Shown here: piece by piece, positions 54,679 to 62,926 of the stretch | How the letters are laid out: each line of letters begins with the position of its first letter | Numbering within the stretch: position 1 is the first letter of the stretch | Assembly: GCF_001425235.1 (NCBI RefSeq) | Contig: NZ_LMEA01000012.1 | Span: forward strand, 499,818 to 563,817 | From: Devosia sp. Root413D1 | GTDB lineage: Bacteria > Pseudomonadota > Alphaproteobacteria > Rhizobiales > Devosiaceae | Direction of reading: 5' to 3' | DNA length: 64,000 bases | Program-made: the position numbers and the translations under genes | Notes under the pieces: generated by a model | Seen by the model: the letters and a program-made list of their open reading frames with translations, nothing else | What the model was told of the DNA's origin: nothing | Database searches by the model: none

Positions 54679-55346
54679 GCGGGCATCTGCATTTCGACTT
54701 TGCCGAACTGGACCCGCGCGAGCGCTACAAGCTGCTGATCGGGACGGTGATCCCGCGGCCTATCGCGTTCATCACCACGCTCAGCCGCGATGGCCGGCGC
54801 AACGCCGGGCCGTTCAGCTTCTTCAATGTTCTCACCCACGATCCGGCGATCGTCGCCATCGGCATCGAGAACTACGACGACATGCGCCTCAAGGACACGG
54901 CGCGCAATATCCGCGAGACCGAGGAGTTCACCGTCCACATCGTCGATGACGCACTGGCCGCGCAGATGGAGATCTGCGCCATCAAGTTCGGCCCCGATGT
55001 CGATGAACTCAGCGAGGCCGGCCTCGAAACGGTACCCGGCAAGGCAGTGCGCAGCCCGCGCATCGTCTCGGCCCCGGCGGCGCTCGAATGCCGCCGGCAC
55101 ATGACCATCGAAGTGGGCAAGGCGCGCGAGATCGTGCTCGGCCAGGTGCTGGGCATCCACATCCGCGCCGACATCGTCGATGCGGCACGCCTCCACGTCG
55201 ACCAGATCAAGATGGATGCGATCGGCCGTCTCGGTGGCCATGGCTATGCCCGCACGCGCGACCAGTTCGACATCCGGACGCTCAGCGTGGGCGAGTACGA
55301 ACAGCTCAAGGCCGACCGCCTTGTGACTGAGACCGGCGCCGCCTAG
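54675..55346 (+). CDS. Flavin reductase-like protein (FMN-binding split barrel)
   Basis: 223 residues. Family features: YKLLIGTVIPRPIAFITTLSRDGRRNAGPFSFFNVLTHDPAIVAIGI and a C-terminal RLGGHGYARTRDQFDI, the pattern of the larger flavin reductase-like proteins of the DIM6/NTAB group. These bind FMN; many have no known substrate. The gene overlaps the GntR stop. No partner monooxygenase lies nearby, so its role is open. Confidence 0.87.
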   Translation: MSGHLHFDFAELDPRERYKLLIGTVIPRPIAFITTLSRDGRRNAGPFSFFNVLTHDPAIVAIGIENYDDMRLKDTARNIRETEEFTVHIVDDALAAQMEICAIKFGPDVDELSEAGLETVPGKAVRSPRIVSAPAALECRRHMTIEVGKAREIVLGQVLGIHIRADIVDAARLHVDQIKMDAIGRLGGHGYARTRDQFDIRTLSVGEYEQLKADRLVTETGAA

Positions 55347-55474
55347 CCGCGCGCAGGAACGACCCGACTAAACGGAACGCCGCGCCAACGCGTGGCCGAG
55401 ACGGTGAGCGCATGCCGCGCTCCCCGGACGATGAAACCTGGACTCACGGGGGTGCAACCTTGTCCAACTTCTCA

Positions 55475-56563
55475 ATGAACCGCCGACATTTCCTCGGCAC
55501 TGCTGCCGCCGGATCGCTGCTGCTGGCGAGCGGCATGAAGGCACAAGCTGCAACGCCGCTGACCATCGGCATGATCTATGTCGGGCCGGTCACCGATTTC
55601 GGCTGGAACCAGGCCCATGCGGTCGGCGCCGCCGCGCTGAAGGCGCTGCCCGATGTCACCGTGGTGGAGGAGGAGAATGTCCCCGAAACCGACGCGGTCG
55701 CCCAATCGATGGAATCGATGATCAACCTCGACGGCGCCAAGCTGCTGTTTCCGACCTCGTTCGGCTATTTCGACCCGTTCATGAAGGAAGCGGCGAAGAA
55801 GCACGCGGACGTCGAATTCCGCCACCCGACGTCGCTGTGGAACAAGGACACCGACCCGATCAACCTCGGAGGCTACTTCTGCTACCTCGACCAGGGCCAC
55901 TACGTGAACGGCGTCGCCGCGGGCCTCTCGACCAAATCCAACAAGATCGGCTTCATCGCCGCCAAGCCGATCGCGCTGGTGCTGCGAAACGTCAACGCCT
56001 TCACGCTGGGCGTCAAGAAGGTGAACCCGAACGCCGAGGTGCGCCTCATCATCACCGGCGAGTGGAGCCTGCCGGTGCGCGAGGCCGAGGCCGCCAATGC
56101 GCTGGTGGATGCCGGCTGCGACGTCATCGCCTGCCACGTCGACAGCCCCAAGGTGGTGGTCGAGACGGCCGAGGCGCGTGGCGTCAAGAGCTGCGGCCAT
56201 AATGCCGACCAGGCCTCGCTGGCCCCCAACGGCTTCATCACCGGCGCCGAGCTCAAATGGGGCACGGTCTATACCGAGTACGCCAGGCTGATCGCCGCGG
56301 GCGAGAAACTGCCCAACGTCAACGAGGGCGGCTACGACAAGGACATGGTCTTTTCCACGCCGTTCGGCGTGGGAGCGACCGAAGCGGCGATCGCCGCAGC
56401 CACCAACGCGATTGCCGAAACCAAAGCCGGGGCGCCGATTTTCGTCGGCCCGCTCAAGGACAATACCGGCAAGCTCATCAGTCAGGAGACGCTCGGTCTC
56501 TATGATGGCGCCCTGTGGGGCACCGACTACCTGATCGAAGGCGTGGTCGGCTCGATCACCTGA
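55475..56563 (+). CDS. BMP/Med-family ABC binding protein with Tat signal (orphan)
   Basis: 362 residues when started at the ATG 55475 directly before the twin-arginine motif NRRHFLGTAAAGSLLL; a TTG at 55460 would add SNFS-type residues and cannot be excluded. Mature part has the PnrA/BMP fold: IGMIYVGPVTDFGWNQAHAVGA, LLFPTSFGYFDPFMKEAAKKH, CGHNADQASLAPNGFITGAELKWG and DGALWGTDYLIEGVVG. Such proteins bind purine nucleosides or related bases for BmpDEF-like importers. No permease or ATPase is next to it, which is unusual. It follows the flavin reductase-like gene by 128 bp. Confidence 0.88.
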   Translation: MNRRHFLGTAAAGSLLLASGMKAQAATPLTIGMIYVGPVTDFGWNQAHAVGAAALKALPDVTVVEEENVPETDAVAQSMESMINLDGAKLLFPTSFGYFDPFMKEAAKKHADVEFRHPTSLWNKDTDPINLGGYFCYLDQGHYVNGVAAGLSTKSNKIGFIAAKPIALVLRNVNAFTLGVKKVNPNAEVRLIITGEWSLPVREAEAANALVDAGCDVIACHVDSPKVVVETAEARGVKSCGHNADQASLAPNGFITGAELKWGTVYTEYARLIAAGEKLPNVNEGGYDKDMVFSTPFGVGATEAAIAAATNAIAETKAGAPIFVGPLKDNTGKLISQETLGLYDGALWGTDYLIEGVVGSIT

Positions 56564-56655
56564 GAGCGTCGGTGTGCGGGCCGCTACGGCGACCCGTACA
56601 CCGATCCAGTTGCGATTGAGGCATTGGTGGAGGCCTGGCTCCGCCAATGCCAAGC

Positions 56656-57174
56656 TTAGTTGCCGGCCCGACCCGTCTCGAACAGGAACCAGGTCCGGCG
56701 TTCGGCTTCGTCGATCCAGACTTCGACGAGGCTGGTGGTGGCGGAATCATTGTGACCGGCAGCCAGTTCGTGCACGGCGCGAAGCAGGCTGACGAAGCGT
56801 GAGTTGTCGTCGGCCAGTTCGGCCAGCATGTCGGCCGGGGTGACGAACTCGGCATCGTTGTCGGCGAGGCGCTGCAGGCGGCCGATCTGGCCGATCGAGC
56901 GCAGGGTGCCGCCGCCGATCTTGCGGGCCCGTTCGGCGATATCGTCGGTGATGGCGAAGATCTGGTCGGCCTGCTCGTCGAGCAGCAGGTGATAATCGCG
57001 GAAGTGCGGGCCCGACATATGCCAGTGGAAGTTCTTGGTCTTGAGGTAGAGCGCGAAAGTGTCGGCCAGCAGTGCGGTCAGCGCGGCGGCAATGTCCTTG
57101 ACCGCGGCTTCGCCGAGATCGGTGGGGGTGTGGAGCGGCGCGGCGCGCAGTGCACGGGTACGAGCGATGTCCAT
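56656..57174 (-). CDS. dps: Dps ferritin-like DNA-protecting protein
   Basis: 172 residues. The inter-subunit ferroxidase ligands are present: KTKNFHWHMSGPHFRDYHLLLDEQADQI has His, His, Asp and Glu in the standard spacing. It oxidises and stores iron and protects DNA under oxidative or starvation stress. ATG after AAGGAGA, 24 bp behind the bicupin stop, so the two are probably one transcript. Confidence 0.95.
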   Translation of the reverse strand: MDIARTRALRAAPLHTPTDLGEAAVKDIAAALTALLADTFALYLKTKNFHWHMSGPHFRDYHLLLDEQADQIFAITDDIAERARKIGGGTLRSIGQIGRLQRLADNDAEFVTPADMLAELADDNSRFVSLLRAVHELAAGHNDSATTSLVEVWIDEAERRTWFLFETGRAGN

Positions 57175-57198
57175 TCTGTTTCTCCTTGAGTGAGTGGG

Positions 57199-58260
57199 TC
57201 AGGCGACCGGGTCGATCGGGTTGATACGGTTGACGAGCAGGGGATCCTGTTCGGTGAAGGGGAAATCGGGGAGTTCGGCGCGCGACACCCTCAGCGTTGC
57301 GGCCAGCACTTCGGGCGGAAAGCTGCCGACAAGGGTGCGGAAACCGATATCGCCGGGGTCGGCGCGATCAAAGAAGATCAGGAAGTGGGCGTCGCCGGCG
57401 CCGATATTCTCGATGTGATGCGGATAGGCTGGCGGGATGAAGTAGACGTCGCCGCTCTGCAGCTCGTAGGTGTCCGTCGTTCCATCCGGGTCGAGGATGG
57501 TCATCCGCGCCCGGCCCTCCAGCACGTAGCCCATCTCGGCCGTTGCCGGGTGCCAGTGCGGCTCGCGCATGCCGACATCCGAGATGCGGACCGAGTACAT
57601 CGCGATATCCTCGAGCACCGGCCAGAGCCCCGCCTTGGTCTGGCGGGCGGAGCCGGCGGCGGCGTCGATCTGCGGCAGGTTGGCCTCGACGCGATACTTC
57701 AGTGCATCGACATGCAGGGCCTGCGGTTCGATCCCGGCCTCGCCGTCGACATGGACGATCTCGGGCTCGATCGGGCGGGTGGTGATGCTGCCGATCTCCT
57801 GGAAGAAGGCGGTCGGCGCGTCGAAGGTGTTGCCGAGCACGGCCGGCGTCATGGCCGCGAAGCTGCCGCCAAGACCGAAATCCTCGGGCTTCTCATGCGA
57901 GAACGCCAGGATAAACTCGGCCTCGGCCGGGCCGATATTGCGGATCGAGTGGAGGCTGCCGCTCGGGGCGAAGAACATGTCGCCGGGCCGGACGACGAAG
58001 CTGTCGCGTACAGCGTGATTGCGCACGATGGTGACCAGCGCCTCGCCGCGGACGCAGTAGCCCAGTTCATGGGCATTGGCGTGCCAATGCGGTTCACGCA
58101 GCCCTTCGGGCGCCAGCAGCAACCGGCGCAGCGACAGCCGCTTCAGGAGCGGCAACGCCGTGCTGTCGATATGAACCGTCGATCCCGACGCGTTCGCATA
58201 GCTGGGCGGCTGCAGGCTGATTGAAGCGACATGCCGCGAGGTATTGGGTTTGAAGTCCAT
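57199..58260 (-). CDS. Bicupin, oxalate decarboxylase-like
   Basis: 353 residues with two cupin barrels. Metal sites: REPHWHANAHELGY (His58, His60, Glu65) with a later SGSLHSIRN His, and REPHWHPATAEMGY with a later YPHHIENIG His. Arrangement is that of oxalate decarboxylase/oxidase-type bicupins that bind manganese. The lid residues that fix decarboxylase activity cannot be judged, so the substrate is left open. Gene order bicupin-dps suggests a stress-related role. Confidence 0.87.
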   Translation of the reverse strand: MDFKPNTSRHVASISLQPPSYANASGSTVHIDSTALPLLKRLSLRRLLLAPEGLREPHWHANAHELGYCVRGEALVTIVRNHAVRDSFVVRPGDMFFAPSGSLHSIRNIGPAEAEFILAFSHEKPEDFGLGGSFAAMTPAVLGNTFDAPTAFFQEIGSITTRPIEPEIVHVDGEAGIEPQALHVDALKYRVEANLPQIDAAAGSARQTKAGLWPVLEDIAMYSVRISDVGMREPHWHPATAEMGYVLEGRARMTILDPDGTTDTYELQSGDVYFIPPAYPHHIENIGAGDAHFLIFFDRADPGDIGFRTLVGSFPPEVLAATLRVSRAELPDFPFTEQDPLLVNRINPIDPVA

Positions 58261-58341
58261 GTCTCGTCTCCTCAGGTCGGTTGACCATCGGAAGGTGGAC
58301 TGAACGCGGCGCCGGCAGAATCCTCCGCAGGTTTGCGTGGC

Positions 58342-58357
58342 TCATACCTGAGTACAG
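58342..58357. promoter_or_regulatory. ACCTnnGTA-type motif upstream of the DUF1275 gene
   Basis: TCATACCTGAGTAC is a near-palindrome; on the plus strand ACCTGAGTA and on the minus strand a GGTATGA element are seen. It matches the motif repeated at 59145, 61476 and 61938. It lies in the 184-bp gap between the bicupin and DUF1275 genes. Confidence 0.4.
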
Positions 58358-58444
58358 GGTCGAGCCAACCAGCGCACGATGGGCTGCCGATCCCGGGGCG
58401 CGTTAGCTCGATAGTCGAAGCAGCCCAGCGAACGGAGACATCCA

Positions 58445-59134
58445 ATGGAGCGCTCGATCACGGCCGGCAACCCTACCGGCACGAGCTATGAAGGCCTTGC
58501 ACCATTGCTGGCGTTCGTTGCGGGCTATGTCGACGCCACGACGTTCCTGGCGTTCGGTGGCCTGTTCGTGGCCCAGGCCACCGGCAGCCTGGTGGTCGCA
58601 GGCTCCGCCTTCGAAGCCGGTGGCGCCGATATCCTCAAGCTCGCGGCCATCCCTGCCTTCATTCTGGCCGGTATTGTAACGACTGCGGTGGTGCGCAGCT
58701 TCGGCCCCGACCGGGAGCACGCCCTCGCGGCTGCGCTGTTCATGGAGACGGTGTTGGTAGCCGGACTGGCGCTGTCGGCGTTGCTGATCCCGCATGACGC
58801 GCTGCTGCCGGGGCTGTTCGGCCTCGGCGCCATGGGCGTGCAGAGCGCGCTGGTGCGCCTGTTGCTCAGCGGCGGGTCGACCAACGTGATGACCACCAAC
58901 CTGACGCAGCTTTCGATCGACATCGAGGGCGCCCTTGCCGGTCTCGCGCGCAACCACATCGATCGCACCGCACTCGCATCGCTGCGCCGGGTGGCACTGT
59001 TGATCCTGGGCTTTCTCGCAGGCGTGCTGGTGGGCAGCGTCGGATTTCATATCGCCGGCAGCGCCGGGGTGGTGCTGATGGTGGCTGTGCTCGCGGCACT
59101 GGCGCTGTGCGCCTGGATCCACGCTTTGCCCTGA
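58445..59134 (+). CDS. DUF1275 (YoaK-family) membrane protein
   Basis: 229 residues, about six helices. Family features: LAFVAGYVDATTFLAFGGLFVAQATGSLVVAG at the N-terminus, GAMGVQSALVRLLLSGGSTNVMTTNLTQL in the middle. Function unknown in the family; a transporter-like role is often suggested. It precedes the FixJ-type kinase gene by 143 bp on the same strand and carries the shared motif upstream. Confidence 0.92.
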   Translation: MERSITAGNPTGTSYEGLAPLLAFVAGYVDATTFLAFGGLFVAQATGSLVVAGSAFEAGGADILKLAAIPAFILAGIVTTAVVRSFGPDREHALAAALFMETVLVAGLALSALLIPHDALLPGLFGLGAMGVQSALVRLLLSGGSTNVMTTNLTQLSIDIEGALAGLARNHIDRTALASLRRVALLILGFLAGVLVGSVGFHIAGSAGVVLMVAVLAALALCAWIHALP

Positions 59135-59144
59135 GGCGACCCAA

Positions 59145-59156
59145 ACCTCTGTATGA
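59145..59156 (+). promoter_or_regulatory. ACCTCTGTATGA motif upstream of the kinase gene
   Basis: Matches ACCTnnGTATGA exactly and lies 122 bp before the kinase ATG, 10 bp after the DUF1275 stop. Confidence 0.45.
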
Positions 59157-59277
59157 TGGCAAATCTCCAGCGCCGCGGCACATTGCGTGCGGTCAGGCCG
59201 CCGCACTATCCGAGTTGCTCGGAGCGCGGCATGATCGGGTCGCCCGGACCACGCCGGGCGCTAGAGGACACGCGTCA

Positions 59278-60810
59278 ATGTCGTCACAAGCCGTCGCAGA
59301 AGGTGAAGCAGCGCCGGGTGGCAAGCGGCCGCAACCGCTGATCGGCGCCAACGGCTATCGCCTCAGCGCTGCGGCGCTGGCGCTCGCGATCTTCCTCTTC
59401 GATATCCTGTCGCCGCTCGAAGGCGCCATCGCCGTGCTCTACGTGCTCGTGGTGTTCATGGTGGCGCGCACTGGTCGACGCAGGGAGATCATCGCCGCCG
59501 CGGCCGCCTGCCTCGGGCTCACGCTACTGGCTTATTTCATCTCGCATGGCATCAGCCATGCCGGCGCACCGACGCTGCGCGCGCTGGTCAGCATCGCCGC
59601 TATCGGCGTTGCGGCCCTGCTGGCCCTGCAGAACCAGTCGGCCACCGCCACGCTGGTGCGCAGCGAACGGCGTTACCGGCGGATGTTCGACGCGACGCGG
59701 ATCGGCGTGATGCAGGAGGACTGGACGCGCGTTCGAAGGGAACTGGCCGATGCGAGTCCCGCTGACCTCGAGGCGCGCGCGCCGGGCCTGATCCGCATCG
59801 TCGACGTCAATCCGGCATTCCTCGCCATGGTTGGCGCCGCCGACAGAGGCAGCTTCCGCGGCACGCTCGAAGATATCCTGAGCGCCGGGGACCGCACGTT
59901 TGCCGGAGCGCTCGCCGCTTTCGCCCGTGGCGACACCCACTATGAGGGGGAGACCGAGATCATCGCCACCGACGGCCGGCGCGTGCCGGTGCTGTTCGCC
60001 ATCACCCTTCCAGCAACGCCCGAGGATGACGGCAACGTGCTGGTCTTCGTGGTCGACATCACCGAACGGCGCGAAGCGCATGACGCGCTGCACCTGGCGC
60101 AGACCGAGCTGGCGCATGCCGCCCGCGTGGCGACGCTGGGTGAGCTGACCGCCTCGATTGCCCACGAGGTCAACCAGCCCCTGATGGCGGTGGTGACCAA
60201 CGGCGAGGCCGGCATGCGCTGGCTGCGACGCGAGCCGCCAGACCTCGGCGAGGTTGAGAAGGCAATGGGCCGGGTGATCTCTGAAGGCCGCCGCGCCAGC
60301 GATATCGTCAAGCGCATCCGCGCCTTCCTGAGCAAGGCGCCGGGTCAACCGGCCGAGCTGAGCGTCTCCTCGCTGATCGAGGAAGCTTCGGCGCTGGTCG
60401 AGCGCGAGCTGGCTCGGGCCGGCGTGCAGTTGAGCATCGAGGCGCCGGACGGATTGCCCACGGTGCTCGGCGACCGGGTGCAGTTGCAGCAGGTGATGGT
60501 GAACCTGATGGTCAACGCCAGCCAGGCCATGGCAGGACATCCCGGCAACCGCCTCTTGACCGTCAAGGCATGGGCAGACGGCGGCAAGATCGAGATCATG
60601 ATGTCCGACACCGGCCCGGGCATTGCGCCCGAGAACCGGCAGCGGCTGTTCGATCCGTTCTTCACCACCAAAGCGGATGGCATGGGCATGGGGCTCGCGA
60701 TTTGCCGGACCACCGTCGAGGCGCATGGTGGCTCCCTCACCGTCGAAAGCGAGCCACCCGATGGCGCGACCTTTCGCATATCGCTGCCAGCCCAGGAGGC
60801 CAGCCCATGA
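59278..60810 (+). CDS. Membrane sensor histidine kinase (FixL/DctB-like HisKA)
   Basis: 510 residues from the ATG behind AGAGGA; an upstream frame to 59107 is not supported. Residues 25-125 hold about four helices, then a PAS-like domain (about 140-275, VNPAFLAMVGAADRGSF to VFVVDITERREA), HisKA with ELTASIAHEVNQPLMAVVTNGEA (His296), and HATPase motifs NLMVNASQAMAG, DTGPGIAP and MGLAICRTTVEAHGG. All motifs intact. The HEVNQPL form is typical of kinases that pair with FixJ/LuxR-type regulators, and the next gene, overlapping by ATGA, encodes one. Confidence 0.93.
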   Translation: MSSQAVAEGEAAPGGKRPQPLIGANGYRLSAAALALAIFLFDILSPLEGAIAVLYVLVVFMVARTGRRREIIAAAAACLGLTLLAYFISHGISHAGAPTLRALVSIAAIGVAALLALQNQSATATLVRSERRYRRMFDATRIGVMQEDWTRVRRELADASPADLEARAPGLIRIVDVNPAFLAMVGAADRGSFRGTLEDILSAGDRTFAGALAAFARGDTHYEGETEIIATDGRRVPVLFAITLPATPEDDGNVLVFVVDITERREAHDALHLAQTELAHAARVATLGELTASIAHEVNQPLMAVVTNGEAGMRWLRREPPDLGEVEKAMGRVISEGRRASDIVKRIRAFLSKAPGQPAELSVSSLIEEASALVERELARAGVQLSIEAPDGLPTVLGDRVQLQQVMVNLMVNASQAMAGHPGNRLLTVKAWADGGKIEIMMSDTGPGIAPENRQRLFDPFFTTKADGMGMGLAICRTTVEAHGGSLTVESEPPDGATFRISLPAQEASP

Positions 60811-61460
60811 TCCGGCAGACATCGGGGCGCGGCGCCTCGGCAGAAGACCCCACAGTGCCGTTCGTGGCGGTCGTCGACGACGATCCGGCAGTGCTCGAAG
60901 CGCTCGACAGCCTGCTGCGCTCCATCTCGCTCGCAACGCGGTTGTTCGGCTCGCCGGCCGAGCTGCTGGCCGCACAGTTGCCCGACGCACCGGGCTGCAT
61001 CGTGCTCGATGTCCGGCTGCCGGGCGTCAGCGGGCTGGATTTCCAGGGACAACTGGTCGAGCGCGGCATCGGTCGGCCGATCGTGTTCATGACCGGGCAC
61101 GGCGATATCCCGATGAGCGTCCGCGCCATGAAGGCCGGGGCGGTGGATTTCCTGTCCAAGCCCTTCCGCGACCAGGACATGCTGGACGCGGTCACCGCCG
61201 CAATCGAACGAGATCGGCAGCAGAGAGCGGCGGCCGCCAGCCGCAACGATCTGACGGCGGAGTTCGAAACGCTGACGGCGCGGGAGCGCGAGGTCATGAC
61301 CCACGTCGTGGCTGGCCTCATGAACAAGCAGGTCGCCGGCATCCTGGGGCTCAGCGAGATCACCGTGAAGATCCATCGCGGCAACGTCATGCGAAAGATG
61401 GGTGTGCGGACGCTGGCCGACCTGGTGCGAAAGGCTGAGGCGCTCGGGATCAAACCATGA
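60807..61460 (+). CDS. FixJ-type response regulator (receiver plus LuxR helix-turn-helix)
   Basis: 217 residues. Receiver: VAVVDDDPAV acidic pair, phospho-acceptor Asp68 in IVLDVRLPGVSG, Thr in FMTGHGDI, Lys in FLSKPF. C-terminal GerE/LuxR domain: LTAREREVMTHVVAGLMNKQVAGILGLSEITVKIHRGNVMRKM. Coupled to the kinase by ATGA. Probable DNA-binding output of the system and likely reader of the repeated ACCTnnGTATGA motif. Confidence 0.94.
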   Translation: MIRQTSGRGASAEDPTVPFVAVVDDDPAVLEALDSLLRSISLATRLFGSPAELLAAQLPDAPGCIVLDVRLPGVSGLDFQGQLVERGIGRPIVFMTGHGDIPMSVRAMKAGAVDFLSKPFRDQDMLDAVTAAIERDRQQRAAAASRNDLTAEFETLTAREREVMTHVVAGLMNKQVAGILGLSEITVKIHRGNVMRKMGVRTLADLVRKAEALGIKP

Positions 61461-61475
61461 GGGGGAGCGGGGCAA

Positions 61476-61487
61476 ACCTGCGTATGA
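61476..61487 (+). promoter_or_regulatory. ACCTGCGTATGA motif upstream of the receiver gene
   Basis: Exact match to ACCTnnGTATGA, 15 bp after the FixJ-type stop and 88 bp before the receiver ATG. Confidence 0.45.
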
Positions 61488-61574
61488 TTCCGCGAGGCTC
61501 GCAGCTGCGCCATAACGACGGTGGACGCAGGGCTTGGCCACATGGCCGAGCTTCAGCGACACGAGAAATTTGTC

Positions 61575-61934
61575 ATGCACAGTGAAAAGACCATCGCCAT
61601 CGTCGACGACGACGAGGGTGTCCGCATTTCCCTCGCCAGCCTCCTCCGTTCGTTCGGCTACCAGGTCAGCACCTATGGCTCCGCCATCGCATTCCTCGAG
61701 AGCGGCGCGGCGCCGGACTGCATGGTCGTCGACATCCAGATGCCGACGATGCAGGGCGACGAGCTGCAGGCGAGGCTCATCGCCGACGGGCAGTTCATTC
61801 CGATGATCTTCATGACGGCATTTCCGACCGAGGCAGTCCGCAATCGCGTCCTCGCGGCCGGCGGCCGGGCTTTCCTTGAGAAACCCACCGATACCGACAT
61901 CCTCGTCCATGAGGTCGAGCGGGCCATGGCCTGA
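61575..61934 (+). CDS. Receiver-only response regulator
   Basis: 119 residues from the ATG at 61575; earlier in-frame starts at 61521 and 61542 are possible. A single receiver: IAIVDDDEGV, phospho-acceptor Asp53 in MVVDIQMPTMQG, Thr in FMTAFPT, Lys in FLEKPTD. Its sequence is of the FixJ receiver kind. It may be a second target of the neighbouring kinase or a phosphate sink. Confidence 0.92.
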   Translation: MHSEKTIAIVDDDEGVRISLASLLRSFGYQVSTYGSAIAFLESGAAPDCMVVDIQMPTMQGDELQARLIADGQFIPMIFMTAFPTEAVRNRVLAAGGRAFLEKPTDTDILVHEVERAMA

Positions 61935-61949
61935 CATACCTTGGTATGA
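61935..61949 (+). promoter_or_regulatory. CATACC-TT-GGTATG palindrome (ACCTTGGTATGA motif) upstream of the hydrolase gene
   Basis: A perfect 14-bp palindrome at 61935-61948, beginning directly after the receiver stop and 87 bp before the hydrolase ATG. Contains ACCTTGGTATGA, the fourth copy of the local motif. Confidence 0.5.
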
Positions 61950-62035
61950 GTGCGCCACCCCAGCGTAGAATTCGGCCGACGACGAACCGGCCCTAGGCTC
62001 CAGGCGTTGTATCACCTCAACGCAAGGAGCAGCAG

Positions 62036-62872
62036 ATGAGCAGCGGCTACATCACCACCCGGGACGGCACCGAGATCTTCTACAAGGACTGGGGCAGCAA
62101 GACCGCGCAGCCCATCGTCTTCCATCATGGCTGGCCGCTATCGGCCGATGACTGGGACGCGCAGATGCTGTTCTTCTTTTCGAAAGGCTATCGCGTCATC
62201 GCGCATGATCGACGCGGCCACGGGCGTTCGAGCCAGACCGACACCGGCAACGAGATGGACACCTACGCCGCCGACGTCGCCGAACTGGCCGAAAAGCTCG
62301 ATCTGCGCAACGCCATCCATGTCGGCCATTCCACCGGCGGTGGCGAGGTTGCCCGCTATGTGGCGCGCTACGGCAAGGGCCGGGTTGCCAAGGCGGTGCT
62401 GATCGGAGCGGTGCCGCCGATCATGGTGCAGACCCCCAGCAATCCCGGCGGCTTGCCGCTCTCGGTGTTCGACGGCTTCCGCTCAGCCCTCGCGGCCAAC
62501 CGCTCGCAGTTCTACCTCGACGTGGCATCGGGTCCGTTCTACGGCTTCAACCGACCCGGTGCGACGGTGATCGAGGGCGCCATCCGCAACTGGTGGCGGC
62601 AGGGCATGATGGGCGGGGCCCAGGCGCACTACGAGTGCATCAAGGTCTTCTCCGAGACCGACTTCACCGAAGACCTCAAAGCCATCGAGGTGCCGGTGCT
62701 GGTGATGCACGGCGAGGACGATCAGGTGGTGCCGATCGCCGACTCGGCGCTGTTGTCGATCAAGCTGCTACAGCAGGGCACGCTCAAGACCTATCCGGGC
62801 TATCCGCACGGCATGGCGACAACTCATGCCGACGTCATCAACCCGGACCTCCTGGCCTTCATCACGGCATGA
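62036..62872 (+). CDS. Alpha/beta hydrolase, cofactor-free haloperoxidase/arylesterase type
   Basis: 278 residues; ATG behind AAGGAGCAGCAG. Catalytic triad visible: nucleophile Ser99 in VGHSTGGGE, Asp in [10 protein letters not shown], His in [11 protein letters not shown]; oxyanion loop [12 protein letters not shown]. Typical of the non-heme chloroperoxidase family, which are esterases with perhydrolase activity. The natural substrate is unknown. It lies in the FixJ-type motif block and convergent with the AraC gene. Confidence 0.93.
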   Translation: MSSGYITTRDGTEIFYKDWGSKTAQPIVFHHGWPLSADDWDAQMLFFFSKGYRVIAHDRRGHGRSSQTDTGNEMDTYAADVAELAEKLDLRNAIHVGHSTGGGEVARYVARYGKGRVAKAVLIGAVPPIMVQTPSNPGGLPLSVFDGFRSALAANRSQFYLDVASGPFYGFNRPGATVIEGAIRNWWRQGMMGGAQAHYECIKVFSETDFTEDLKAIEVPVLVMHGEDDQVVPIADSALLSIKLLQQGTLKTYPGYPHGMATTHADVINPDLLAFITA

Positions 62873-62926
62873 CGGTTTGCGGCGGCCACCGGCCACAAGT
62901 GGCCGCCGCAACGCCGGCGGATTTCG

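Noticed and set aside
59107-59277. N-terminal extension of the FixJ-type kinase
   Set aside because: The extension starts within the DUF1275 gene, has no ribosome-binding site and no signal; the ATG at 59278 has AGAGGA.
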